NCBI GenBank assembly: GCA_964623635.1
Contig: CAZUUA010000004.1
Coordinates: forward strand, 62,001-126,000
Direction: 5' to 3'
DNA length: 64,000 nt
DNA from: UMGS1696 sp964623635
GTDB taxonomy: Bacteria > Bacillota > Clostridia > Oscillospirales > CAG-272
The position numbers were made by a program, and so were the translations under genes. Below the pieces are notes generated by a model. The model ran no database searches. It had not been told where the DNA came from and saw nothing but the letters and a program-made list of their open reading frames with translations. Of the stretch, positions 17,093 through 26,075 are shown in pieces. Within the stretch, counting starts at the first letter, position 1. Every line of letters starts with the position of its first letter.

Positions 17093-17686
17093 ATGAAGTG
17101 GAATCTGAACAATGCCACACTGCAAATGTCTGCCGGTCTGCCCAAGCAGTTTCCCGGGGACAGACTGCCCCAGATCGCTTTTTCCGGCCGCTCCAACGTG
17201 GGCAAGAGCTCTCTCATCAATTCCCTTTTGAATCGCAAGAGCTTGGCCAGAGTCAGTGGCGAGCCGGGGAAGACCATCACGGTGAACTTCTACAACATTG
17301 ATAAGAAGCTGTATTTAGTGGACCTGCCGGGGTATGGGTATGCCAAGCGTACCAAGGAAGACCAGAAGAAATGGTCCACACTGACCGACGGGTACTTCAC
17401 GAACAATCCCAACTTCGATTCTGTACGCCTGATCTGCCAGCTTGTCGACAGCCGGATCGGGCCTACAGAGGACGACTGGGATATGCTGGAATACATGACC
17501 GAAGCACAGTGCAACTTTATTGTGGTGGGCACCAAGTGCGACAAGCTGAACCGGACGGAACGGAACCAGTTTGAAAACTTTATGAAAGAGAATATGCCGG
17601 AGGTGCCTTATGTCCTGTACTCTGCCAAAAGCGGAGAGGGACGAGAGGAGCTGTGGAAAAAAATCACGGCGGCCATCCTGGACTGA
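17093..17686 (+). CDS. engB: Ribosome biogenesis GTPase EngB/YsxC
   Basis: 197 residues with all GTP-binding motifs: G1 GRSNVGKSSLIN (about residues 28-39), the G2 threonine in GKTITVNFY, G3 DLPGYGYAK, G4 TKCDKLN, and G5 SAKSGEG. The length is normal for the family, which helps assemble the 50S subunit. The lon-engB order is common in Firmicutes and supports both calls. Confidence 0.95.
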   Translation: MKWNLNNATLQMSAGLPKQFPGDRLPQIAFSGRSNVGKSSLINSLLNRKSLARVSGEPGKTITVNFYNIDKKLYLVDLPGYGYAKRTKEDQKKWSTLTDGYFTNNPNFDSVRLICQLVDSRIGPTEDDWDMLEYMTEAQCNFIVVGTKCDKLNRTERNQFENFMKENMPEVPYVLYSAKSGEGREELWKKITAAILD

Positions 17687-17737
17687 TTCTCGTATACCAA
17701 TAGAAAGGACTGCCCCACCTGGGGTAGAGATCGATAT

Positions 17738-19036
17738 ATGCTGCTGCATCCTACATTTGATACCAATGAAAAAGGACATCTGACCATCGGGGGACTGGAC
17801 GCCGTTTCCCTTTCGGAGACCTATGGCACCCCGGCGTACTACCTGGACGTGGACGCTGTGCGTGCCATGTGCCGGATGTACAAGGAGAATTTTGCCCGGT
17901 ACTTCGGTGGGGACTCCACACCCATTTATGCCGGGAAAGCGTTGTGCGTCAAGAAGCTGTATGGGATCATTGCGGAGGAAGGACTGATGGCAGACTGCGT
18001 TTCCAGCGGCGAGCTGCACACGGCCCACGCTGCCGGATTCCCCATGGAAAAGGTATTCTTCCACGGCAACAACAAGACCGACCATGATCTGCGGTATGCG
18101 CTGGAGCTTGGCGTTGGTCACATTGTGGTGGATGGGCTGGACGAGCTCTCGGCTCTGGATCGTATTGCCTGCGAAATGGGCAAGACTGCCGCCATTTTGC
18201 TGCGGATCACACCCGGTATCGATCCCCACACCCACCAGAAGATCATCACCGGCAACGTGGACTCCAAGTTCGGTATGGCCATCCAGACCGGGCAGGCCAT
18301 GGAATTCGTTCGGGCAGCACTGGCAGCGGACAACATCGTTCTGGACGGTTTCCACTGCCATGTGGGTTCCCAGATCTTTGACATTGCACCCTTCCGGGAA
18401 GCAGCTGAGATCATGCTGGCCTTCTCCGGTAAGGTACGTGCTGAGCTGTCCTATATGCCGAAGATCCTGAATATTGGCGGTGGCTTTGGGGTGCGCTATA
18501 CGGAAGCGGATCCCCAAATCGATTATGCTGCCAACATCCGGGATCTAGGCGAGGAGATCGATGCCATTTGTGCCGAAATGCAGCTGCCAAAGCCTGCCAT
18601 CATGATGGAGCCGGGCAGAAGCATCGTGGCGGCCGCCGGCGCTACGGTCTACACGGTGGGTTCTGTGAAGTCGGTGACCGGGTTCCGGAACTACGTTTCC
18701 GTGGACGGTGGTATGCCCGACAACCCCCGGTACACCCTGTATCAGTCCCAGTACACCGTGGTCAATGCGGACAAGGCCGATGCACCGGCAGATTTTCCCT
18801 GCACGCTGGCCGGACGCTGCTGTGAAAGCGGTGACCTGTTGGCAGAAGGCATTTCCATTGCCAAGCCGGAGAGAGGTTCCCATCTGGCGGTGCTGGTGAC
18901 CGGTGCGTACAACCACTCCATGGCGTCCAACTACAACCGGATCCCCCGGCCGCCTATGATCTTTATCGAACAGGGAAAGGCCACAGTTGCGGTACGGCGT
19001 GAGACCTTTGATGATCTTCTGGCATTGGAAGACTAA
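17738..19036 (+). CDS. lysA: Diaminopimelate decarboxylase
   Basis: 432 residues. Converts meso-diaminopimelate to lysine, with pyridoxal phosphate. The PLP lysine is in IYAGKALCVKKL (near residue 67); other fold III decarboxylase features are ADCVSSGEL, FHGNNKT, DSKFGM, FHCHVGSQI, LNIGGGFGVRY, EPGRSIVAAAG, and the subunit-interface CCESGD active-site cysteine. The gene follows engB by 51 bases. Confidence 0.95.
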   Translation: MLLHPTFDTNEKGHLTIGGLDAVSLSETYGTPAYYLDVDAVRAMCRMYKENFARYFGGDSTPIYAGKALCVKKLYGIIAEEGLMADCVSSGELHTAHAAGFPMEKVFFHGNNKTDHDLRYALELGVGHIVVDGLDELSALDRIACEMGKTAAILLRITPGIDPHTHQKIITGNVDSKFGMAIQTGQAMEFVRAALAADNIVLDGFHCHVGSQIFDIAPFREAAEIMLAFSGKVRAELSYMPKILNIGGGFGVRYTEADPQIDYAANIRDLGEEIDAICAEMQLPKPAIMMEPGRSIVAAAGATVYTVGSVKSVTGFRNYVSVDGGMPDNPRYTLYQSQYTVVNADKADAPADFPCTLAGRCCESGDLLAEGISIAKPERGSHLAVLVTGAYNHSMASNYNRIPRPPMIFIEQGKATVAVRRETFDDLLALED

Positions 19037-19048
19037 GGAGGGGATCGA

Positions 19049-19714
19049 TTGAGCACGATTCTTTCTTCTCTCCGGGATATTCTGTACACCCTGCCCTGCA
19101 TCCTGTTGGCGTTGACCGTACATGAGGTGGCGCATGGGTGGATGGCAATGAAGCTGGGTGACCCCACGGCCAAGCGGATGGGTCGGCTGACACTGAATCC
19201 GCTGAAGCATCTGGATCCGTTAGGCACGCTGTGCATGATCTTCTTCCACTTTGGCTGGGCAACACCTGTCCCCATCGACACACGATATTTCAAAAAGCCC
19301 AAACGGGATATGGCACTGACGGCTTTGGCGGGGCCTGTGTCCAATGTGGGCATGGGGCTACTTGGGATCCTTCTCTTCCGGATCTTTTATGTGCTCTTCA
19401 GTAGCCATCCGGCAACGGGATTTTTGTTTAGCATCCAGATCTCCGTTCTGACGCTGCTGCAGTATTTCTATAGCCTGAACATTTCGTTAGCAGTATTCAA
19501 TCTGCTGCCGGTGCCGCCGCTGGATGGATCACGGATCTTTCTTACATTTCTGCCGCCAAAGTATTATTTTGGCATCATGCGGTACGAGCGGTACATCCAG
19601 TTTGGGTTGATGGTGCTTTTGTACATGGGCTTTCTGGATCGTCCCCTCAGCTTTTTGGTTAGCGGTCTTGCCAAAGGATTATTTTGGCTGGTGGAGCTTT
19701 TGCCGTTTATTTGA
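19049..19714 (+). CDS. Site-2 protease family (M50) membrane metalloprotease
   Basis: 221 residues starting at a TTG with a strong AAGGAGGGG ribosome site 5 bases upstream. The zinc motif HEVAHGW (HExxH) is in the first membrane region and LLPVPPLDGSRIF provides the N/DPxxDG-type third ligand. Four to five membrane segments. It is the short family type without PDZ or CBS domains, often found beside scpA in Firmicutes. Substrate unknown. Confidence 0.88.
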   Translation: MSTILSSLRDILYTLPCILLALTVHEVAHGWMAMKLGDPTAKRMGRLTLNPLKHLDPLGTLCMIFFHFGWATPVPIDTRYFKKPKRDMALTALAGPVSNVGMGLLGILLFRIFYVLFSSHPATGFLFSIQISVLTLLQYFYSLNISLAVFNLLPVPPLDGSRIFLTFLPPKYYFGIMRYERYIQFGLMVLLYMGFLDRPLSFLVSGLAKGLFWLVELLPFI

Positions 19715-19717
19715 CAT

Positions 19718-20506
19718 ATGGAAAACATACAATACAAGCTGGATCAGTTCGAGGGGCCGCTGGATCTGCTACTCACCCTGATCCAGAAGCACCGGCTCAA
19801 CATCGACGACATTCCCATTGCCCTGTTATGTGAGCAATACATGACCTACATCCGGGTCAATCTGGACATGGGACTGGAGGTGGCGTCGGAATTTCTCTAC
19901 ATGGCAAGCGAGCTGATGCTGATCAAGAGTCGTATGCTGCTGCCTCGCAATCCGGAGGTAGACGAAGACCCACGAGCCAAGCTGCGGGACACGGTGCTGG
20001 AATACCAACGAGCCAAGCTGGCCTCTGCAGAGTTGTCCATGCTGCACGAACAATACGGAGACCGCATGGTCAAGGAACAGGACGACATTGCCCCGGATCG
20101 TCGTTTCGTGGCTGACCACAACATCGCCGTACTGCAGGCTGCGCTGATCCACGCCATGACGGAATCCCACGTGGTGCCGGATGCAGCCGAACGAGCCGCC
20201 GTGCTGGAGCCTATCGTACACCAGACCCATGTGGCGGTGCAAGGTGTGATGATCCAGCTTCTGGACGCACTGCAAAAGGAAGCGCCGGTGTATTTGGACG
20301 ACTATTTTCGCTCTGCGTCCCGTTCGGAGATCATTGCGAAATTTCTCTCGATCTTAGAGCTGATGAAGACCCAAACGGTAGGTCTTTCGCCGGAGCAGTG
20401 GGAATATAGCGAAAGCGGTGTTTTGCAGCTATGCTGTCATGTACCGTTGCTGCTGTTGAAAATGCCGGACAAGGAACAGCTTGCGGCACTGGAAGACTAT
20501 GCGTGA
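19718..20506 (+). CDS. scpA: Segregation and condensation protein A
   Basis: 262 residues. The N-terminal LDQFEGPLDLLLTLIQKHRLNIDDIPIA is the kleisin signature that binds the SMC neck, and the C-terminal FLSILELMKTQTV region is the winged helix that binds the SMC head. With ScpB and SMC it forms the bacterial condensin. It starts 3 bases after the protease stop; scpB follows. Confidence 0.95.
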   Translation: MENIQYKLDQFEGPLDLLLTLIQKHRLNIDDIPIALLCEQYMTYIRVNLDMGLEVASEFLYMASELMLIKSRMLLPRNPEVDEDPRAKLRDTVLEYQRAKLASAELSMLHEQYGDRMVKEQDDIAPDRRFVADHNIAVLQAALIHAMTESHVVPDAAERAAVLEPIVHQTHVAVQGVMIQLLDALQKEAPVYLDDYFRSASRSEIIAKFLSILELMKTQTVGLSPEQWEYSESGVLQLCCHVPLLLLKMPDKEQLAALEDYA

Positions 20507-20575
20507 AAGAACGTATCGTCCCATATCGGAAGGACTCTCTCTCAAAATCAATCTGTTAGAAACCAAGGAAGTATC

Positions 20576-21226
20576 ATGGAAGAAAATAAGCAGCTTCGGA
20601 TCGAGGACATCGCCGCTTTTTCCCCGGAGAATTTTGCCATTCTGGAAGCCTGTCTCTTCGCCGCCGGTCATCCGGTCACCTACGAAAAGCTGGCAGAGAC
20701 CCTTTCCCTGTCCGTCTCGACCTGCCGGGAAGTGGTGGAGCAGTGGAAAACGATCTACAACAATACGGATACCCTGCCCCGTGGCATTCTCTTGGTGACC
20801 TTTCCCGACAGCTGTCAGCTTTGTACCCGGGAAGAATACGGCGATTTTATCAAGGTCGCATTGGGGATCCGGCGCAACGGCAAGCTGTCTCAGTCGCTGC
20901 TGGAGGCACTGGCAGTGGTGGCCTACAACCAGCCGGTCACCAGAACCTTTGTGGACACGGTGCGTGGCGTGGATTCCACATACGCCATGAATGCGCTGGT
21001 GGAAAAGGAGCTGATCGAGCCCTGTGGAAAGCTGGATGCACCCGGTCGACCCACGCTGTATCGCACCACGCCAACATTTTTACGGGTGTTTGGACTGGGT
21101 TCCCTGCATGAGCTGCCGTCGGTGCAGGTACAAAACGAAAGCGGCGAAAAGGTAGAGATCGCACCGGACACGTCCTTTTTGGACAGCGAAGAAACCACTG
21201 CCGACACCACAGCTGCATCCGACTAA
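20576..21226 (+). CDS. scpB: Segregation and condensation protein B
   Basis: 216 residues with two winged-helix halves: AILEACLFAAGHPVTYEKLAETL, and LSQSLLEALAVVAYNQPVTR followed by RGVDSTYAMNALVEKELIEPCG and GRPTLYRTTPTFLRVFGL, the family signature. It ends in an acidic, threonine-rich tail. Partner of ScpA, 69 bases downstream of it. Confidence 0.95.
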   Translation: MEENKQLRIEDIAAFSPENFAILEACLFAAGHPVTYEKLAETLSLSVSTCREVVEQWKTIYNNTDTLPRGILLVTFPDSCQLCTREEYGDFIKVALGIRRNGKLSQSLLEALAVVAYNQPVTRTFVDTVRGVDSTYAMNALVEKELIEPCGKLDAPGRPTLYRTTPTFLRVFGLGSLHELPSVQVQNESGEKVEIAPDTSFLDSEETTADTTAASD

Positions 21227-21280
21227 GGTACCATTCCGCTGCATTCCATAGAAAGGCATCCTTTGAAAAGGAGGATCGTT

Positions 21281-21955
21281 ATGCCCTGGTATTTTTTCGT
21301 TTTGATTTTTTTACTGTTCTGGGTCCTGGTGCTGATGCTTCCTTTTCGTGTGCGCTTTCAGGTCGGTGACGGAGGGGACTTTGAAGTGCAGCTGTCGATC
21401 GGTCCCTTTGTTCTATTTCGTCTGCCGAAACCGCAAAAGCCGATAGACCTGCGGCAGTTCACCTATGCCAAGCACCAAAAACGGCTGGCTAAGGATGCGG
21501 CAAAGCAAAAGAAAAAAGAGAAAAAACCATCCACAAAACGATCTGTCAAACAGTCCTTACAGACCGGCGCCACCGAAGCCAAGAAGAAAGAGAACAAGCT
21601 TGCGGGGCTTTTGCACATGATCCGGGTCCTGTTCACGGTACTGCCGGAGCTGTATGGCACTGTCCGTTGTCAGATCTATCGATTGGTGGTCGTTGTCGGT
21701 GGCGACGATGTCGCAGACGTGGCGCTGCACTATGGCATTTTGTCCCAGTCCTTAGCGTGCCTTTTGGAATATTTGTCCCAGTCCTCGCAGCTACTGCCTA
21801 CGGAACCGGAAGCACTTGTGGTACGTGCCGATTTTCTTACGCCAAAGACCACAGTACAGGCCGACCTCTCTTTCCAGCTACGCTTGGGTACACTTTGTAA
21901 GATCTTGATCAAAGGAGCAGTCGGCTTCGCTGTAGGCAGCAAGACCAATTCATAA
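21281..21955 (+). CDS. DUF2953 domain membrane protein
   Basis: 224 residues from the ATG at 21281; AAAAGGAGGATC directly upstream is the ribosome site, which rules out the in-frame TTG at 21263 that contains it. One N-terminal membrane helix (residues 3-22), a basic lysine-rich linker (about 65-110), and a C-terminal domain with the DUF2953 pattern (GDDVADVALHYGILSQSLACLLEYL). In Firmicutes this family sits beside ytfJ, as here, and is linked to sporulation; no activity is known. Confidence 0.82.
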   Translation: MPWYFFVLIFLLFWVLVLMLPFRVRFQVGDGGDFEVQLSIGPFVLFRLPKPQKPIDLRQFTYAKHQKRLAKDAAKQKKKEKKPSTKRSVKQSLQTGATEAKKKENKLAGLLHMIRVLFTVLPELYGTVRCQIYRLVVVVGGDDVADVALHYGILSQSLACLLEYLSQSSQLLPTEPEALVVRADFLTPKTTVQADLSFQLRLGTLCKILIKGAVGFAVGSKTNS

Positions 21956-21991
21956 ACGCAATCACATCCAAAATTCATGGAGGAAAACGAT

Positions 21992-22426
21992 ATGGCAGAA
22001 CCAAGTAAGCTCAACGATTTGAACAAAACCTCTCTGGACAGCATCCGATCCATGCTGGATGTCAACACCGTCATCGGCGATCCCATCGAGACCGCAGGCG
22101 GTACCACGATCATTCCCATCTCCAAGGTATCGGTGGCCTATGCATCCGGCGGCGTGGACTATCACAAAAAAGATGCACCGGCAGACAGCAAGGCGAACAC
22201 CAATTTCGGCGGTGGCGGCGGTACCGGGATCACCATGTCGCCGGTGGGCTTTTTGGTGATCGGCAGAGACGGCAATGTAAATATGCTGAACGTAAACAAT
22301 CCGACCGCCGTTGCCAACGATCCGGTGTCCTCGGTGATCAACCTGATCGAGCGTTCGCCGGATCTGCTCGAACGGGTCAAGGAAGTTTTTGCCAAGAAGG
22401 ACAACCCCAAAGAGGAACAGATCTGA
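21992..22426 (+). CDS. ytfJ: Sporulation protein YtfJ (GerW family)
   Basis: 144 residues from the ATG at 21992, chosen because GGAGG lies 9 bases upstream of it and inside the alternative start at 21977. Family features: DVNTVIGDPIETAGGTTIIPISKVSVAYASGG, a glycine-rich GGGGGTGIT stretch, and SPVGFLVI. GerW proteins are needed for normal spore germination in Bacillus. The neighbouring DUF2953 and D,D-carboxypeptidase genes form the usual spore-linked group. Confidence 0.92.
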   Translation: MAEPSKLNDLNKTSLDSIRSMLDVNTVIGDPIETAGGTTIIPISKVSVAYASGGVDYHKKDAPADSKANTNFGGGGGTGITMSPVGFLVIGRDGNVNMLNVNNPTAVANDPVSSVINLIERSPDLLERVKEVFAKKDNPKEEQI

Positions 22427-22518
22427 CCGTTTTTGCCAGCACTGCCAATAGCATCGCTGTATGAACCGGCTATCCGAAAGACATACTATCCTATGAAATT
22501 ATGTTTTCGGAGGTATGT

Positions 22519-23616
22519 ATGCGCTTTCTTTCCTCATGTTTGTTATGCACATGGTTGCTTTCCTGTATGGTCGTTCCCACCTTTGCAGCGGAACCGGCGG
22601 TGTCTGCCCATGCGGCTGTGCTGTTGGAAGCTGCCAGTGGAGATATTCTCTTGGCACGCAACGGTACCGAACGACTGCCCATGGCAAGCACCACCAAGAT
22701 CATGACTGCCCTTGTGGCACTGCAAAAAGCCGAAGACCTGCAGCGTTCCTATGCCATTCCGGCAGAAGCGGTGGGCGTTGAAGGCTCGTCGATCTATCTG
22801 CAAGCCGGTGAGCATCTGACACTGGAGGAGCTTCTCTATGCAGTGATGCTGGAAAGTGCCAACGATGCAGCAACGGCCGTGGCGATCTTGGTCAGCGGCA
22901 GTGTGGAAAACTTTGCGGCAGAGATGAATGCCATGGCAAACGAATTGGGACTGACCGACACCCATTTCACCAATCCCCATGGGCTGGACGATCCGGCCCA
23001 TTACACCACGGCGCAGGATCTGGCAAAGCTCTCTGCCTATGCCCTGAACGACCCCACCTTTGCCCGGATCGTCTCGACAACTCGGTATACCATACCCCTG
23101 CGGGATGGCGAAGGTACCCGTGTGCTGGTGAACCACAACCGGCTGCTGCGGCATTACGACGACGTGATCGGCGTGAAGACCGGCTTCACCAAACAGAGCG
23201 GTCGTTGTCTGGTTTCGGCAGCGGAAAGAGACGGGGTACGACTGGTGGCAGTGACGCTGGATGCGCCGGACGACTGGCAGGATCATCGTGCCCTTTTGGA
23301 TTATGGCTTTACCCAATACGAAGCCGTAACGCTTGCTGCACCTGGGGAGATATCGGTCACCCTGCCCTGTGTCGGTGGGGAGCTGACTGCCGTGAACACC
23401 GCAGGACTGACCATGGTGCTGCCGGTAGGAACCACGATCACGCAGACGACAGAGAGCCGTGGACATTGGTTTGCACCCATCGAATGCGGACAAATGGTGG
23501 GTTACGTGCGCTTTTTTGCCGATGGTACAGAAATTGGTGTACTGCCCCTGTATGCCGCCGACGCTGTAGCTGCGCCTGCCAAGGAACCGGGACTGTTGGA
23601 ACGGATATTTAAGTAA
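22519..23616 (+). CDS. D-alanyl-D-alanine carboxypeptidase (peptidase S11, DacF-like)
   Basis: 365 residues from the ATG at 22519, with GGAGG just upstream. A signal peptide (about residues 1-24) exports it. The three penicillin-binding motifs are present: SxxK as STTK (MASTTKIM), SxN as SAN (LESANDA), and KTG (GVKTGFTKQSG). A PBP5-type C-terminal beta domain follows, ending in a short tail. It trims the terminal D-alanine from peptidoglycan stem peptides. Adjacent to spore genes, so it may act on spore cortex like DacF; that part is inference. Confidence 0.9.
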   Translation: MRFLSSCLLCTWLLSCMVVPTFAAEPAVSAHAAVLLEAASGDILLARNGTERLPMASTTKIMTALVALQKAEDLQRSYAIPAEAVGVEGSSIYLQAGEHLTLEELLYAVMLESANDAATAVAILVSGSVENFAAEMNAMANELGLTDTHFTNPHGLDDPAHYTTAQDLAKLSAYALNDPTFARIVSTTRYTIPLRDGEGTRVLVNHNRLLRHYDDVIGVKTGFTKQSGRCLVSAAERDGVRLVAVTLDAPDDWQDHRALLDYGFTQYEAVTLAAPGEISVTLPCVGGELTAVNTAGLTMVLPVGTTITQTTESRGHWFAPIECGQMVGYVRFFADGTEIGVLPLYAADAVAAPAKEPGLLERIFK

Positions 23617-23632
23617 ACGCTGATCAACTCGA
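23617..23632. repeat. Half copy of the AACGCTGATCA intergenic motif
   Basis: AAACGCTGATCAACT immediately follows the stop codon. It matches one arm of the repeats at 127-172 and 38181-38212, but has no partner arm here. Confidence 0.35.
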
Positions 23633-23666
23633 CTTTTAGTAAAATTACTGGTACAAGGATATACCC

Positions 23667-24413
23667 ATGACAGAAGAAATTCGACTACAAAAATACCTCA
23701 GCGACTGTGGCGTTTTGTCCCGGCGTGCTGCAGAAGAAGAGATCAAGGCCGGCCGTGTCACCGTCAATGGAGAGACCGCCGTGCTGGGACAAAAGGTGGA
23801 TCCGATGCACGACATTGTGTGTCTGGGCAAAAAACGGATCTGTATGCCGCTGGTCCACGGAAAACGGGAGTACACCTACATCCTGCTGAACAAGCCGGTG
23901 GGGTATGTGACGACCCTTTCCGATGACAAGGGACGTCCATCCATTGCGGAGCTGCTGACCGGTGTCAAAAAGCGGCTGTATCCGGTGGGACGACTGGATA
24001 TGTATTCCGACGGGTTGCTGCTGTGCACCGACGACGGCGACCTGACCAACAAGCTGACCCATCCGTCCCATTCTGTGGACAAGGTGTATTTGGCTACCAT
24101 ACACGGCCAGTTAAATCCAAGTGAGATCAAGGCACTGGGTGAGCCTATCGACATCGATGGACGGATGACCCGACCGGTGGAGACGAAGAAGATCGCTGAA
24201 TGCATCTGCCAGAACCGGCCGGCTACGGTGGTGCAGTTCACGTTGTATGAAGGACGAAACCGACAGATCCGCCGGATGTGCGAGGCTCACGACTGCAAGG
24301 TGCTATCCCTGACCCGAATCCGCATGGGCAAGCTGGATCTGGGGATTCTACCGGCCGGCAAGTGGCGGTATCTGACCGAGGACGAGATCGCCTATCTCAA
24401 GGACATTCAATAA
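23667..24413 (+). CDS. rluB: 16S/23S rRNA pseudouridine synthase (RsuA/RluB family)
   Basis: 248 residues: an N-terminal S4 RNA-binding domain (RLQKYLSDCGVLSRRAAEEEIKAGRVTVNGE) and a pseudouridine synthase domain. The catalytic aspartate is in GRLDMYSDGLLL, with the conserved LLNKPVGYVTT before it and EGRNRQIRRMCEAHDCKVLSLTR after it. It isomerises uridine in large-subunit rRNA; the choice between RluB and RsuA is by Firmicute gene context (scpA-scpB-ytfJ-dac-rluB). Confidence 0.9.
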   Translation: MTEEIRLQKYLSDCGVLSRRAAEEEIKAGRVTVNGETAVLGQKVDPMHDIVCLGKKRICMPLVHGKREYTYILLNKPVGYVTTLSDDKGRPSIAELLTGVKKRLYPVGRLDMYSDGLLLCTDDGDLTNKLTHPSHSVDKVYLATIHGQLNPSEIKALGEPIDIDGRMTRPVETKKIAECICQNRPATVVQFTLYEGRNRQIRRMCEAHDCKVLSLTRIRMGKLDLGILPAGKWRYLTEDEIAYLKDIQ

Positions 24414-24427
24414 GAGGACGTATAGTT

Positions 24428-24874
24428 ATGTTTGTAATTCGACCGATCGACGATAAAGCGGTGCAGGAAGCCCTGTGCGAAGCCTGTGCCTGTCCCTATC
24501 TGGCAGAGGATTTTGCCTACTTTGCGGCAGACCTGAACGAAGACGGCACCAAGATCACCGGGATACTGGGTATGTGTCAGTTTGCGCTCCGGGAAGACTG
24601 TGGTATCCTCCACCAGCTCACGCCCTTTCCGGGTACCTTTGATGAAGAAGTCATGACCATCATGGTGCGCACTGCCATGGAATTTACCCATCGCTGCGGC
24701 TGTGCTGCCATGGTGCTGGACGAAAACGCCATGGACGCTGCCTTTGCGGAAAAGATTGGCTTCCGTAAGACAGAGGATGGGCAATACCGGATCGATCTGG
24801 TGACATTTTTTAAGTCTCCCTGTGGCTATCAGGCACGGCTGGAAAAAGAGCAAAAAGAGCGGAACGACAAATGA
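24428..24874 (+). CDS. GNAT-like protein of unknown function
   Basis: 148 residues from the ATG at 24428; an upstream in-frame extension lies inside rluB. The layout (CQFALREDCGILHQLTPFPG, a long helix, and a closing AFAEKIGFRKTEDGQYRIDL) resembles an acetyltransferase of the GNAT fold, but the acetyl-CoA loop is not clear. It overlaps the next gene by four bases (ATGA), so is translationally coupled to glycerate kinase. Confidence 0.5.
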   Translation: MFVIRPIDDKAVQEALCEACACPYLAEDFAYFAADLNEDGTKITGILGMCQFALREDCGILHQLTPFPGTFDEEVMTIMVRTAMEFTHRCGCAAMVLDENAMDAAFAEKIGFRKTEDGQYRIDLVTFFKSPCGYQARLEKEQKERNDK

Positions 24875-26019
24875 AAGACAAAATTTTGATCCTGCCCGAT
24901 TCCTTCAAAGGGTCTTTGTCTGCCATCGAAGTGGGACACGCTATGGCAGCCGGTGTACAGCGTGCCTTGGCAGAGACAAACAAACCGTTTGCCGTACAGG
25001 TCTATCCGGCGGCGGACGGTGGAGAAGGCACGGCAGAAGCGCTGTGTGCGGCACTACACGGACAGACCGACACGATAGCCACAGTGGATCCGTTTTTGGC
25101 ACCCACGGATGGGACGTATGCACGACTGTCTACGGATACGGCGGTCTTCGATATGGCGACCTGCTGTGGACTGGGACTGGCCCGGCAGCACGGACTGGAT
25201 CCCCTGCGTGCGTCTACCTTTGGTGTAGGCAAAATGATTGGCGGACTGATCGACCGTGGCTTCCGGCGGATCTTAGTAGGACTGGGTGGCAGCGGTACCA
25301 ATGACGGCGGTATCGGTGCGCTTTCTGCCTTGGGTGCCCGGTTCACCGATGCGGATGGCGCGCGCTTGGATGCCGGCATGGGTGGACAGGTGCTTTCTGC
25401 CATTGGGGATATCGATCTGTCTGCGGTGCAAGAAAGGCTTTGTGGGATCGAGCTGGTGCTGCTCTACGATGTGGCGGTACCGCTGACCGGAGAAGTCGGT
25501 GCTACAAAAATGTTCGGTAGACAAAAAGGTGCCACCGATGCGGATATCGACCGATTGGAAGCCGGGATGCTGCAATACGCCGCTTGCATACGGGAACGCT
25601 ATGGTTCTGTGCCGGATGCCGATGGGACCGGAGCTGCCGGTGGACTGGGCTGTGGACTGCGCCTGGCCGGCGGGAAGCTTTACCACGGCGCATCCTATGT
25701 ACTGGACACGCTGTGCATTCCGGCTCTGCTTGGGGAAACCGCACTGGTGTTCACCGGCGAAGGCAAGACGGATGCACAGACTGCAAAAGGAAAGCTGCCC
25801 TGCACCGTTGCCCGGTATGCCAAGACGGCCGATGTTCCCTGTATCGACATTTGCGGACAGGCCGAACCGGTGGATGCACTGTACACGTGTGGCATGACCC
25901 GGATCGTGCCGCTGGTACAGAATGGGATCACGCCGGAGGTGGCTATGGCACATACGGCTGCGCTATTGGAAGAAACAGCGTACCGGCAAGTACAGCTATG
26001 GCTGAAAGAACAAGCATAA
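24871..26019 (+). CDS. Glycerate kinase (GK type 1 family)
   Basis: 382 residues. The family signature at the N terminus is ILPDSFKGSLSAIEVGHAMAAG, followed by YPAADGGEGTAEAL, the glycine loop VGLGGSGTNDGG, GAAGGLGCGLRL, and TGEGKTDAQTAKGKLPCTVA. Phosphorylates D-glycerate, feeding it into lower glycolysis. Normal length for the family (about 375-385). Last gene of the run starting at lon, with a strong terminator after it. Confidence 0.93.
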   Translation: MKDKILILPDSFKGSLSAIEVGHAMAAGVQRALAETNKPFAVQVYPAADGGEGTAEALCAALHGQTDTIATVDPFLAPTDGTYARLSTDTAVFDMATCCGLGLARQHGLDPLRASTFGVGKMIGGLIDRGFRRILVGLGGSGTNDGGIGALSALGARFTDADGARLDAGMGGQVLSAIGDIDLSAVQERLCGIELVLLYDVAVPLTGEVGATKMFGRQKGATDADIDRLEAGMLQYAACIRERYGSVPDADGTGAAGGLGCGLRLAGGKLYHGASYVLDTLCIPALLGETALVFTGEGKTDAQTAKGKLPCTVARYAKTADVPCIDICGQAEPVDALYTCGMTRIVPLVQNGITPEVAMAHTAALLEETAYRQVQLWLKEQA

Positions 26020-26020
26020 C

Positions 26021-26061
26021 AAAAGCTATCCTATGAAGCTTTCTTCACAGGATAGCTTTTT
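26021..26061. terminator. Bidirectional terminator
   Basis: AAAAGCTATCCT pairs with AGGATAGCTTTT across a 16-base loop between convergent genes. Confidence 0.85.
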
Positions 26062-26075
26062 ATTGTCGTTTTGTT